NCBI GenBank assembly: GCA_035571275.1
Contig: DATMKQ010000071.1
Location: 1 to 5,309, forward strand
DNA length: 5,309 nucleotides
From: Trebonia sp035571275
GTDB lineage: Bacteria > Actinomycetota > Actinomycetes > Streptosporangiales > Streptosporangiaceae
Reading direction: 5' to 3'
Below are positions 1-5,309 of the stretch, in pieces; positions within the stretch are counted from its first letter, which is position 1, and each line of letters begins with the position of its first letter. Below the pieces are notes generated by a model that made no database searches, was not told the DNA's origin, and saw only the letters and a program-made list of their open reading frames with translations. The translations under genes and the position numbers were made by a program.

Positions 1-140
1 TACGGCGTGAACGTGGCCGGCTGGGCCTGCGCCCTCGCCAGCTCGAGCCGCCCGGCCCACCAGGCGTCGAGCCCGGCCGGCTCGCTCGTTTCTGTGCGGT
101 ACTCGCGAAGCCGCTCCAGCGGCATGTCATACCAGGGCAT
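1..140 (-). CDS. Acetyl xylan esterase / cephalosporin-C deacetylase family (CE7) protein, N-terminal part only
   Basis: Reading the minus strand from the ATG at 140-138 gives 46 codons with no stop before the window edge. The protein starts MPWYDMPLERLREYR and continues with EPAGLDAWWAGRLELAR. From memory, this matches the N-terminus typical of carbohydrate esterase family 7 (acetyl xylan esterase / cephalosporin-C deacetylase), in which a 'D-x-P-L-x-x-L-x-x-Y' segment is followed by 'P-x-D-F-x-x-F/W-W' and an Ala/Arg-rich helix. Family members remove acetyl groups from short acetylated sugars, are usually about 320 residues long and are normally cytoplasmic; no signal peptide is seen here. 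The catalytic Ser-Asp-His residues lie outside the window. The start follows the stop of the upstream hydrolase by six bases, so the two genes are probably co-transcribed and translationally coupled. A GGAG at 154-151 with a 10-base spacer can serve as ribosome binding site. An alternative ATG at 125-123 would lose the first conserved residues. Confidence 0.75.
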   Translation of the reverse strand, partial: MPWYDMPLERLREYRTETSEPAGLDAWWAGRLELARAQAQPATFTP

Positions 141-146
141 ATGACT

Positions 147-2078
147 CTAGCTCCGGGTGACTTCAAGGACGATTATCCCGAACGGGCTCATGGTGACTGT
201 TTCTACCACTTCCGCCTCGTCAAGCGTGGCCAGCCATTCGCCTTCGCCGAGCCGCGGCTTGACCGTCAGTTGCTCATCGTCGTGGCTGACCAGGACCGCG
301 AACCGCGAGCCGTCGTCGCGGACCAGCATGTCGCAGGCGACCCGCGGGTCATCGACAGTCACCGGGCGGCGCACGCCAGCGTGCGTGGCGAGCGCGCCGT
401 AGAGGGTGACCGTGGCGTCGGGGTTGACTCGGGGGGTGACCGCCGCCATGTACTCCACCGGGTAGGTGCACAAGATGAGCGACCCACGGCCCACCTGGCG
501 GCGCAGCAGCGCCGGGCGGCCGTGCTGATCGGTCGCGATGACCTCGGCGGTGGCCGCGGCGACCGGCAGGTACGACCGGCTGTGCTCGTTGCCGCCGACC
601 CGGAAGGAGAGCGTGGTTCCACTGGTCAGGCCGCCGAAGTCACGGGTGAGCGTGAGCTCGACGATGTCGTCGGTAATCGGGTCGGCGACGCCCACGTCGA
701 GCTGGTGCCGCACGCCGAACAGGTCGTTCATCCGTCCGAAGGACGGGCCGCGGTGCCAGGCCACGTCACCGGCCGAGTAGGACACGTAGACGCACGCGCC
801 CTTGTCCGCGAGGTCTTGCAGGGTGTCGGCGGTGGGCGCGAGGATCTGCTTCACCGACGGGGCGAGGTATAGCCGGGCGCCGGGTTCTATGCCGTCGCTT
901 TCCCTGGTCAGCCTGGGCGGCAGGTCGGCGAGCCGGGCGGCCAGGTAGCCCTGGTGCAGCGCCTTCGATATCGCGACGTGTGCCTCGGGGGAGACGAACG
1001 GGTACATCGTGTCCAGGTAGCCGGACACGATGAGCGCGGTGTCGGTATCGGCTCGCTCGCATCGAGTGTGGCCGACTCTCGTCAGAGTCGCGCCGAACTC
1101 GCGCATTTCCCTGAGCGTCGCCTTCGGCGTGCCGTGGGCGTCGGTAAGCCCGAAGTTCTGCTCGAAGGCGTGGTGCCGGTACGGGTCCTGGCCGGGGAGC
1201 GCGAAGTCGGTGTTGTTCCATGCGATCCAGCCGGTCGCCCCGGCGAGCAGCGTGTTGTACAGCACGTGCCGGTAGTACGCGGCGGCGTGGGAGTCGGATG
1301 CGAAGTCGGAGCTCACCCCGAACTCTTCCATGATCACCGGCTTGCCGAAGGTGCCGGCCAGCTCACAGGCCAGCGCGGCGGCGTACTTTTGCCTGATGGG
1401 GTCGTCGCCGACCGGGTAGACGTGCGGGCCGAGGAAGTCGGTGAGCCCGGCGATGTCGGCGAGCCGGAACCCGTTGTCGGTGCCGGTAACCTCGATGCCC
1501 CAGGCGCCGTCGCCGAGCGAGAACGGCTGCCGGCCGCCGCCCGCGCGCACCGCGTCCCTGATGAGCTGCGCCCAGGTGGCCACGATCTCGTGGCCGGTTG
1601 TGCTTCCGCCGTAGATGGGCATCTCGTTGGAGACCAGCCAGCCCGCGACCGCGGAGTGGTCGTTGTAGCGCTGGACCATCTCACGGGCGAACCAGGCCTG
1701 GCGGCCGACCATCCAGACATCGGCGTACAGGTCGCGGCCGTTCCGCCAGGCCGGATCCCAGTTCTCTCCAGACATGTGGCCGACGATGAAGGTGGGGATC
1801 GTGGTCATGCCGAACTCGGCGTGCCGGTCGAGGAAGTCTTTGAAGCAGGCGGTCATCTTGTCGTCGATCTCCCGCGGGCCCGGCATGAAGTCGGGCCAGT
1901 AGAAGAACGACCGGGTCATGGTCAGGCCGTGCTCCCTGAGGACGCTGAGTTCTCCGGCGACGACCGCGGGGTCGTAGCTGCGCCACATGAGCGGTCCGCC
2001 GGTCCGCGACCAGAAGTTCGCGCCGAGCCAGTTGACCGGCTCGCCGCCCGATATGACTCGCGCCGTGTTCCTGCGCAT
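147..2078 (-). CDS. Intracellular clan GH-A glycoside hydrolase (GH5-like, endo-mannanase/beta-galactosidase-like multidomain protein)
   Basis: This 643-residue protein probably hydrolyses beta-linked oligosaccharides in the cytoplasm. Residues about 10-335 look like a (beta/alpha)8 barrel of clan GH-A: an Arg after strand 2 (MTRSFF, R56), the acid/base in VSNEMP (N151-E152), a His-Tyr pair in GPHVYP (H219, Y221), the nucleophile in VIMEEFG (E252) and a strand-8 Trp in GWIAWNN. Residues about 345-550 resemble the glutamine-amidotransferase-like (trimerisation) domain of beta-galactosidases, and about 560-643 look like a beta-sandwich tail. Signal peptide and membrane segments are absent. I chose the ATG at 2078-2076 because GAGAGGAG lies 10 bases upstream. 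The longer GTG frame starting at 2108 has no ribosome binding site and adds only an Arg-rich tail. The gene leads a minus-strand operon with the esterase and is divergent from the LacI-type regulator. The exact GH family or subfamily and the substrate (mannan, xylan, glucan or galactoside) cannot be fixed by eye. Confidence 0.85.
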   Translation of the reverse strand: MRRNTARVISGGEPVNWLGANFWSRTGGPLMWRSYDPAVVAGELSVLREHGLTMTRSFFYWPDFMPGPREIDDKMTACFKDFLDRHAEFGMTTIPTFIVGHMSGENWDPAWRNGRDLYADVWMVGRQAWFAREMVQRYNDHSAVAGWLVSNEMPIYGGSTTGHEIVATWAQLIRDAVRAGGGRQPFSLGDGAWGIEVTGTDNGFRLADIAGLTDFLGPHVYPVGDDPIRQKYAAALACELAGTFGKPVIMEEFGVSSDFASDSHAAAYYRHVLYNTLLAGATGWIAWNNTDFALPGQDPYRHHAFEQNFGLTDAHGTPKATLREMREFGATLTRVGHTRCERADTDTALIVSGYLDTMYPFVSPEAHVAISKALHQGYLAARLADLPPRLTRESDGIEPGARLYLAPSVKQILAPTADTLQDLADKGACVYVSYSAGDVAWHRGPSFGRMNDLFGVRHQLDVGVADPITDDIVELTLTRDFGGLTSGTTLSFRVGGNEHSRSYLPVAAATAEVIATDQHGRPALLRRQVGRGSLILCTYPVEYMAAVTPRVNPDATVTLYGALATHAGVRRPVTVDDPRVACDMLVRDDGSRFAVLVSHDDEQLTVKPRLGEGEWLATLDEAEVVETVTMSPFGIIVLEVTRS

Positions 2079-2088
2079 GAGACGCCGA

Positions 2089-2096
2089 CTCCTCTC
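2089..2096 (-). promoter_or_regulatory. Ribosome binding site deciding the glycoside hydrolase start
   Basis: The minus strand reads GAGAGGAG here, followed by 10 bases and the ATG at 2078-2076. The upstream in-frame GTG at 2108-2106 is preceded by CGGCTGAA, which has no purine-rich Shine-Dalgarno sequence. This favours the 643-residue over the 653-residue protein. Confidence 0.65.
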
Positions 2097-2130
2097 GCGG
2101 GCAGCCACTTCAGCCGGCTGCGACCGAAGT

Positions 2131-2159
2131 ACTATACCGGTTTAGCAGGCATAGATCTA
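2131..2159 (-). promoter_or_regulatory. Candidate promoter of the glycoside hydrolase-esterase operon
   Basis: On the minus strand a good -10 box TATAGT (2136-2131, five of six matches to TATAAT) follows 17 bases after a weak -35 TAGATC (2159-2154). A start near position 2124 would give a leader of about 45 bases. The -10 overlaps the proposed operator at 2132-2145, and the -35 lies inside a perfect palindrome at 2149-2162. Both positions fit repression. Confidence 0.4.
2132..2145. promoter_or_regulatory. Candidate LacI-family operator, copy 1 (CTATACCGGTTTAG)
   Basis: This 14-base near-palindrome has a central CpG, as is usual for LacI/GalR operators, and 12 of 14 bases are symmetric. On the minus strand, in the direction of the hydrolase, it reads CTAAACCGGTATAG. 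The site in front of the binding-protein gene (3372-3385) differs from it at a single base. It overlaps the candidate -10 of the hydrolase operon. The adjacent LacI-type regulator is the natural candidate protein (inference). Confidence 0.6.
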
Positions 2160-2162
2160 TGC
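2149..2162. repeat. Perfect 14-base palindrome GCATAGATCTATGC
   Basis: The sequence equals its own reverse complement over all 14 bases. Its centre is 17 bases from the centre of the shared operator, and it covers the weak -35 of the hydrolase promoter. It could be an additional protein binding site. It lacks a central CpG, so it is not an obvious LacI-type operator. Confidence 0.5.
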
Positions 2163-2168
2163 TGGGAC

Positions 2169-2198
2169 GTGACCTGGGACGCGTCCCAGGTTTACGCT
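2169..2198 (+). promoter_or_regulatory. Candidate promoter of the LacI-family regulator gene
   Basis: GTGACC at 2169-2174 (four of six matches to TTGACA) is followed after 18 bases by TACGCT at 2193-2198, which fits the loose actinobacterial -10 pattern TAnnnT. A start near 2205 gives a leader of about 28 bases before the ATG at 2233. The spacer contains most of a perfect 20-base palindrome, and the -10 sits in a second inverted repeat. Confidence 0.35.
2172..2191. promoter_or_regulatory. Perfect 20-base palindrome, candidate operator (ACCTGGGACGCGTCCCAGGT)
   Basis: All 20 bases are self-complementary, centred on ACGCGT. An extra half-site copy, CTGGGACG, lies 12 bases upstream (2162-2169) as a direct repeat of 2174-2181. 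The element falls between the candidate -35 and -10 of the regulator gene, a position where a bound protein would repress. The motif differs clearly from the operator shared with the binding-protein promoter, so it may bind a different regulator. Confidence 0.5.
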
Positions 2199-2202
2199 AA
2201 AC
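2190..2202. repeat. Inverted repeat GTTTA-CGC-TAAAC
   Basis: Five-base arms flank a three-base centre, and the site overlaps the edge of the 20-base palindrome by two bases. Its right arm read on the minus strand, GTTTAG, is identical to the right half of the shared operator at 2140-2145. It could therefore be a degenerate second site for the same regulator, placed over the regulator's own -10. Confidence 0.35.
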
Positions 2203-2232
2203 AGTTGGTTCGCGTGGCGCGAAGGGAACCGG

Positions 2233-3276
2233 ATGAAGCGTCCGACGATTGCCGACATCGCACAGCGGGCCGGCGTGACCAAGGCAGCCGTCTCGTTCGC
2301 GCTGAACGGCCAGCCGGGCGTGTCCAAGGCGACCAGGGAGCGCATCCTGGCGATCGCCAAGGAGATCGGGTTCCAGCCGAACAGCGCGGCCCGTGCCCTG
2401 ACCGCCGGCCGGGCCGAGGCGTTCGGCCTGATTATCGACCGGCCGGCCCGAACGCTGGGCAGCGAGGTCTTCTTCATGCAGCTGATCTCCGGGATCCAGG
2501 ACGAGCTCGCCAGGCAGCACGTGACGCTGCTTTTCACCATGGTGGAGGACCAGGACGAGGAGATCGAGCTCTACCGCCGTTGGTGGGCGCAGCGGCGGGT
2601 GGACGGCGTGTTCGTGGTGGACCTCCAGGTGAATGACCGCCGGATCGCCGTGCTCGAGGGTCTGCACATGCCGGCCGTGGTAATCGGCACGCCGCGCGGT
2701 TCCGGGACGCTGCCCGCCGTCTGGCAGGACGACCGGTCCGCCGTGGACACCGTGGTCACATACCTGGCCAAGCTGGGTCATCAGCGGATCGCGCGGGTCG
2801 GCGGCTTCGCCAGGTACTGGCACTCCAGGCTCCGCAGCGAGGAGTTCACCTCGGCCGCCGCGGCGGCCGGGCTCACGGCCGTCTCGGTGGAGGCCGACTA
2901 CAGCGCCGAGCACGGCGCGCGGACGACGCGCAGCCTGCTCGGCTCGGCGGAGCCGCCCACCGCGATCGTCTACGACAACGATGTGATGGCCGCCGCCGGG
3001 CTCGGCGCGGCGCAGCGAATGGGGCGGAACGTGCCGGCCGACGTGTCGATCGTGTCCTGGGACGACTCGGCGCTCTGCGAGCTGATCCACCCGGCGATCA
3101 CCGCGCTGCGCAGGAACATCCCGGCCGCGGGCAGCCAGGCGGCCCGGATGCTCCAGGAGATGGCGGCCGGCGGTTACCCGGAGAACTTCCGGGAGGCCCA
3201 GCCCGCCCTGGTTGTCCGCGACAGCTCCGGCCAGGCAGGCGCCCCGGCGATCGCCACCCCTCGCCTCTCCGCCTGA
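2233..3276 (+). CDS. LacI/GalR-family transcriptional regulator
   Basis: This 347-residue protein has the usual LacI-family length and order. Residues 5-25 form the helix-turn-helix (TIADIAQRAGVTKAAVSFALNG). Residues 49-57 (PNSAARALT) form the hinge, with L56, which in family members inserts into the operator's central CpG. Residues about 63-330 form a periplasmic-binding-protein-like effector domain, with family marks GHQRIARVGG (182-191), DNDVMAAAG (248-256), VPADVSIVSWDDS (267-279, where VGFDD is more usual) and LVVRDSSG near the end. Recognition-helix positions that set specificity in LacI (17, 18, 22) are K, A and F here. The ATG has GAAGGG six bases upstream (2221-2226). It is divergent from the hydrolase-esterase operon and upstream of the binding-protein gene. 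It probably represses both until an oligosaccharide or its breakdown product binds, and may regulate itself. The effector cannot be read from the sequence. Confidence 0.93.
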   Translation: MKRPTIADIAQRAGVTKAAVSFALNGQPGVSKATRERILAIAKEIGFQPNSAARALTAGRAEAFGLIIDRPARTLGSEVFFMQLISGIQDELARQHVTLLFTMVEDQDEEIELYRRWWAQRRVDGVFVVDLQVNDRRIAVLEGLHMPAVVIGTPRGSGTLPAVWQDDRSAVDTVVTYLAKLGHQRIARVGGFARYWHSRLRSEEFTSAAAAAGLTAVSVEADYSAEHGARTTRSLLGSAEPPTAIVYDNDVMAAAGLGAAQRMGRNVPADVSIVSWDDSALCELIHPAITALRRNIPAAGSQAARMLQEMAAGGYPENFREAQPALVVRDSSGQAGAPAIATPRLSA

Positions 3277-3365
3277 CCCTGCGCTGACGGCCCCGTTCAC
3301 GGGTCTGATATCTGATCGCGACATGAGCGATACGCAGACGACACTTTACTTGGCTCTCCTTTGGG

Positions 3366-3394
3366 TTGACACTTAACCGGTATAGCTCTCTGTT
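3366..3394 (+). promoter_or_regulatory. Candidate promoter of the binding-protein (transporter) gene
   Basis: A perfect -35 box TTGACA (3366-3371) is followed after 17 bases by a weak -10, TCTGTT (3389-3394). The shared operator fills most of the spacer. An alternative -10, TATAGC (3381-3386), matches the hydrolase promoter's TATAGT in its placement at the operator end, but then no good -35 is found at 17-18 bases. Confidence 0.45.
3372..3385. promoter_or_regulatory. Candidate LacI-family operator, copy 2 (CTTAACCGGTATAG)
   Basis: Its reverse complement, CTATACCGGTTAAG, equals the site at 2132-2145 in 13 of 14 bases, with the same central CpG. In both places the ...AACCGGTATAG strand points toward the regulated gene. 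It lies between the TTGACA box and the -10 region of the binding-protein promoter, a classical repressor position. Two near-identical copies at two promoters of one locus are better evidence than either palindrome alone. Confidence 0.6.
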
Positions 3395-3401
3395 CAACTG
3401 C

Positions 3402-3429
3402 GACCCCGACGGCTCCTACACCCGGGGTC
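3402..3429 (+). other. Possible leader hairpin (GACCCC / GGGGTC)
   Basis: GACCCC at 3402-3407 pairs with GGGGTC at 3424-3429 across a 16-base loop. It would lie in the untranslated leader of the binding-protein mRNA, about 20 bases before the ribosome binding site. No U-run follows, so it is not a clear terminator. It could be a chance repeat in GC-rich DNA. Confidence 0.2.
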
Positions 3430-3449
3430 ATCAGAGGGACTCGCTAATG

Positions 3450-3455
3450 AGGAGG
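3450..3455 (+). promoter_or_regulatory. Ribosome binding site deciding the GTG start of the binding protein
   Basis: AGGAGG is followed by nine bases and the GTG at 3465-3467. A second AGGAG at 3457-3461 is only three bases from the start. The next in-frame ATG (3483) has only AAGGA two bases upstream and would shorten the basic N-region of the signal peptide, so GTG is preferred. Confidence 0.65.
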
Positions 3456-3464
3456 TAGGAGCAG

Positions 3465-5252
3465 GTGAGACCTACAAGGAACATGACAAGCAGGCGATGG
3501 CGGACCAGGTACGGTACCGTCGCTATCGGCGTACTCGCGCTGGCCACGGCCAGCGCGTGCACCGGCTCGTCGCCCAGCAGCAGCAGCTCCGCGTCGTCAT
3601 CCTCGTCGTCGGCGGCGTCGTCGTCCGGCGGCGCGGCGACCAGCTTCCCGCGGAACGAGACGCTCTACACCAGCGGCACGGCGTACTCGCCGCCATCCAA
3701 CTGGAACCCGCTCGACACGGGCAACTACGCGACGGGCACGCAGGGGCTCATCTACGAGCCGCTGTTCCTGTACGACCCGCAGAAGGGCACGTACGATCCT
3801 TGGCTGGCGACGGGCGACATCAACGCCGGCTGGAAGGGCAACACCTACGTCATCAACGTCCGCCCGGGCGTGAAGTGGAGCGACGGCCAGGCGCTAACCG
3901 GCGCGGACGTCGCCTACTCGATCAACCTCGCCAGGACGAACGCTACCGACCCCTACTCGGCCAACGTGTCGACGGTCGCGAACGCGGTCGCCAGCGGCAA
4001 CACGGTTACGGTGACCTTCAAGGGGACGCCGGGTTACACCGAGTTCACGGACTACCTGTGGAAGGCCCCGGTCCTGCCGCAGCACGTCTGGTCCAAGTTC
4101 CCCGCGAGCCAGATCGCGACCGACGCGAACGCGCACCCGGTCGGCACCGGCCCGATGACCCTGGACACTTACAACGCCCAGGAGGTCGCGTACCAGACCA
4201 AGCCGGGCTGGTGGGCCACCAGCGCGCTCGGCCTGAGCTTCAAGTTCAAGTACCTGGTGGACGTCGTCAACGGCAGCAACGACCAGGAGCTCGGCCAGCT
4301 GACCGCCGGCCAGATCGACTGGAGCAACAACTTCCTGCCCGGCATCAACCAGCTGATGGGCGCCGTGGGCGGCAACTCCGGCTACACCCTCAAGACCTAC
4401 TACCCGACGACGCCGTACATGCTGTCGGCGAACACGGTGTGGCTCGAGCCGAACGACTCCGTCGCGCCGATGAGCAACGTCAACTTCCGCAAGGCGCTGG
4501 CCTACGCGCTCAACCCGTCGGCGATCGCGCAGACCGTGTACGGCGGCATCGCCAAGGCGGCCAACCCGACCGGCCTGCTGCCCAACCTGAGCAGCTACGT
4601 CAACCAGGGCGCGGTCTCGAGCGGCGCGCCGACTTACAACCCGGCCAAAGCCAAGCAGTTCCTGGCGCAGTCCGGCTACAAGGGCCAGGCCATCACCCTG
4701 CAAGTGCCCCAGGGCTGGTCGGACTGGATGGACGCCACCACCGTCATCAAGTCCGAACTCGACGCGATCGGCATCAACCTGCAGCTCATCTACCCGCAGG
4801 CCAACGCCCGCACCTCCAACGTGACCAACGGCAACTTCGACCTGCAGCTGGACAACAACGCCGGCCTCGACTCCACGCCGTGGAGCTACTACCAGCGCGT
4901 GTACCAGCTCCCGATCGCCAAGCAGCAGACCTCGCAGCTGAACTGGGAGCGGTACAGCTCGCCGGCGGACTGGTCGCTGGTGCAGCAGGCCGCCACGGTC
5001 CCGCTCACCGACACCTCTAAGCTGGACTCCCTCTACACCCAGCTGCAGACCGACTTCTTCCAGCAGGAGCCGGTGATCCCGCTCTGGTACAACGGTGCCT
5101 GGTTCCAGGGGAACACCCAGTTCTGGCAGGACTACCCGTCGAGCGCGGGCACCGACCAGAACATGCCCGTCATGTGGAACGGCTACATCGGCGCGATGAC
5201 CACGGTCTACGCGCTGGCCAACCTCAAGCCGGCGCCGAAGACCTCGAGCTGA
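3465..5252 (+). CDS. ABC transporter substrate-binding lipoprotein, family 5 (SBP_bac_5), probable oligosaccharide binder
   Basis: This 595-residue protein is a secreted, membrane-anchored solute-binding protein. Residues 1-16 are basic, 17-31 hydrophobic, and C32 follows in TASAC, a slightly atypical lipobox (A rather than L/V/I at -3). The SRRWR at 9-13 hints weakly at Tat export. A Ser/Ala/Gly linker spans about 33-60. The mature domain shows family 5 marks: IYEPLF (96-101), RPGVKWSDGQALTGADVAYS (133-152), GTGPM (227-231), NFRKALAYALNPSAIAQTVY (340-359) and a C-terminal QEPVIPLWYNG (534-544). Length fits the family. Family 5 includes peptide and nickel binders, but some members, such as the Thermotoga cellobiose/xylo-/manno-oligosaccharide binders, bind sugars. 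The N-terminal YSPPSNWNPL segment, the many Trp residues and the LacI and hydrolase neighbours favour an oligosaccharide. Permease and ATPase genes are expected downstream, outside the window. Expression is probably controlled through the operator at 3372-3385. Confidence 0.92.
   Translation: MRPTRNMTSRRWRTRYGTVAIGVLALATASACTGSSPSSSSSASSSSSSAASSSGGAATSFPRNETLYTSGTAYSPPSNWNPLDTGNYATGTQGLIYEPLFLYDPQKGTYDPWLATGDINAGWKGNTYVINVRPGVKWSDGQALTGADVAYSINLARTNATDPYSANVSTVANAVASGNTVTVTFKGTPGYTEFTDYLWKAPVLPQHVWSKFPASQIATDANAHPVGTGPMTLDTYNAQEVAYQTKPGWWATSALGLSFKFKYLVDVVNGSNDQELGQLTAGQIDWSNNFLPGINQLMGAVGGNSGYTLKTYYPTTPYMLSANTVWLEPNDSVAPMSNVNFRKALAYALNPSAIAQTVYGGIAKAANPTGLLPNLSSYVNQGAVSSGAPTYNPAKAKQFLAQSGYKGQAITLQVPQGWSDWMDATTVIKSELDAIGINLQLIYPQANARTSNVTNGNFDLQLDNNAGLDSTPWSYYQRVYQLPIAKQQTSQLNWERYSSPADWSLVQQAATVPLTDTSKLDSLYTQLQTDFFQQEPVIPLWYNGAWFQGNTQFWQDYPSSAGTDQNMPVMWNGYIGAMTTVYALANLKPAPKTSS
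3561..3644 (+). repeat. Ser-rich linker encoded by AGC/TCG trinucleotide runs
   Basis: Directly after the lipid-anchored Cys, about 28 codons encode a low-complexity Ser/Ala/Gly tether. It contains four consecutive AGC codons and several runs of TCG. Such tethers space a binding domain from the membrane in actinomycete lipoproteins. The trinucleotide runs could change length by slippage without breaking the frame. Confidence 0.75.
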
Positions 5253-5309
5253 CGCTCGCGGCACGTCACTCGATTAGTCACTAGCAGTCCCGTCAACGAC
5301 CCGCTTCCC

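Noticed and set aside
2079..2108. GTG start at 2108 for the hydrolase, adding ten residues
   Set aside because: No ribosome binding site precedes it, and the proper GAGAGGAG site would lie inside the coding region; the ATG at 2078 fits better.
954..2636. 560-codon plus-strand open frame antisense to the hydrolase and running into the regulator
   Set aside because: Its translation is Arg/Gly/Val/Asp-rich without recognisable domains, and it overlaps two well-supported genes. It is a shadow frame of high-GC coding DNA.
3292..3303. CCCGTTCACGGG inverted repeat after the regulator stop as a terminator
   Set aside because: The stem is only four to five bases with no following U-run, too weak to call a terminator.
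2197..3324. 375-codon minus-strand open frame opposite the regulator
   Set aside because: It is antisense to a textbook LacI-family protein and has no domain features.
3315..3331. ATCGC-N7-GCGAT inverted repeat between regulator and binding-protein gene
   Set aside because: Short arms, upstream of the promoter, and no second copy in the window; probably chance.
3894..5264. 456-codon minus-strand open frame opposite the binding-protein gene
   Set aside because: Composition is Arg/Val/Gly-rich and repetitive, no motifs are seen, and it is fully antisense to a clear family 5 binding protein.
5265..5282. Two GTCACT copies 12 bases apart after the binding-protein stop
   Set aside because: The hexamer is too short to support a repeat or binding site, and no terminator-like structure or new gene start is visible in the last 57 bases.

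Overview
The window is very GC-rich, and its reading frames have G/C-biased third positions that produce long antisense shadow frames. Together with a GTG start, strong AGGAGG-type ribosome binding sites and a Ser-rich lipoprotein linker, this points to a high-GC actinomycete (Streptomyces-like or a relative). The sequence does not allow a species to be named. It looks like a chromosomal carbohydrate-utilisation locus. I see no mobile element, CRISPR array, tRNA or rRNA.

Layout. On the minus strand, positions 1-140 hold the N-terminus of a gene that runs off the left edge and looks like a family 7 acetyl (xylan) esterase. Six bases upstream of its start ends a second minus-strand gene (147-2078), a multidomain clan GH-A glycoside hydrolase without a signal peptide. 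A short divergent region (about 2079-2232) packed with inverted repeats separates it from a plus-strand LacI-family regulator (2233-3276). After a 188-base intergenic region comes a plus-strand lipoprotein of solute-binding protein family 5 (3465-5252). The last 57 bases hold no recognisable gene or terminator. Permease and ATPase genes of the transporter would be expected just beyond the right edge.

How the genes may work together (inference). The family 5 binding protein captures an oligosaccharide outside the membrane and hands it to an ABC importer. The esterase and the hydrolase, neither of which shows an export signal, would remove acetyl groups and cleave the sugar chain in the cytoplasm. 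The LacI-type protein would repress the locus until a sugar is present. The best support for one regulon is a nearly identical 14-base site, CTATACCGGTT(T/A)AG, found once in front of the hydrolase and once in front of the binding protein, in the same orientation relative to each gene. Acetylated xylan- or mannan-type plant oligosaccharides are the most economical substrate guess, but the sequence does not prove it.

The most notable non-coding signal is the divergent region. Within about 70 bases it holds the shared site, a perfect 14-base palindrome, a perfect 20-base palindrome and a 5-3-5 inverted repeat. They overlap candidate promoters for both divergent genes and suggest autoregulation and possibly a second regulator.
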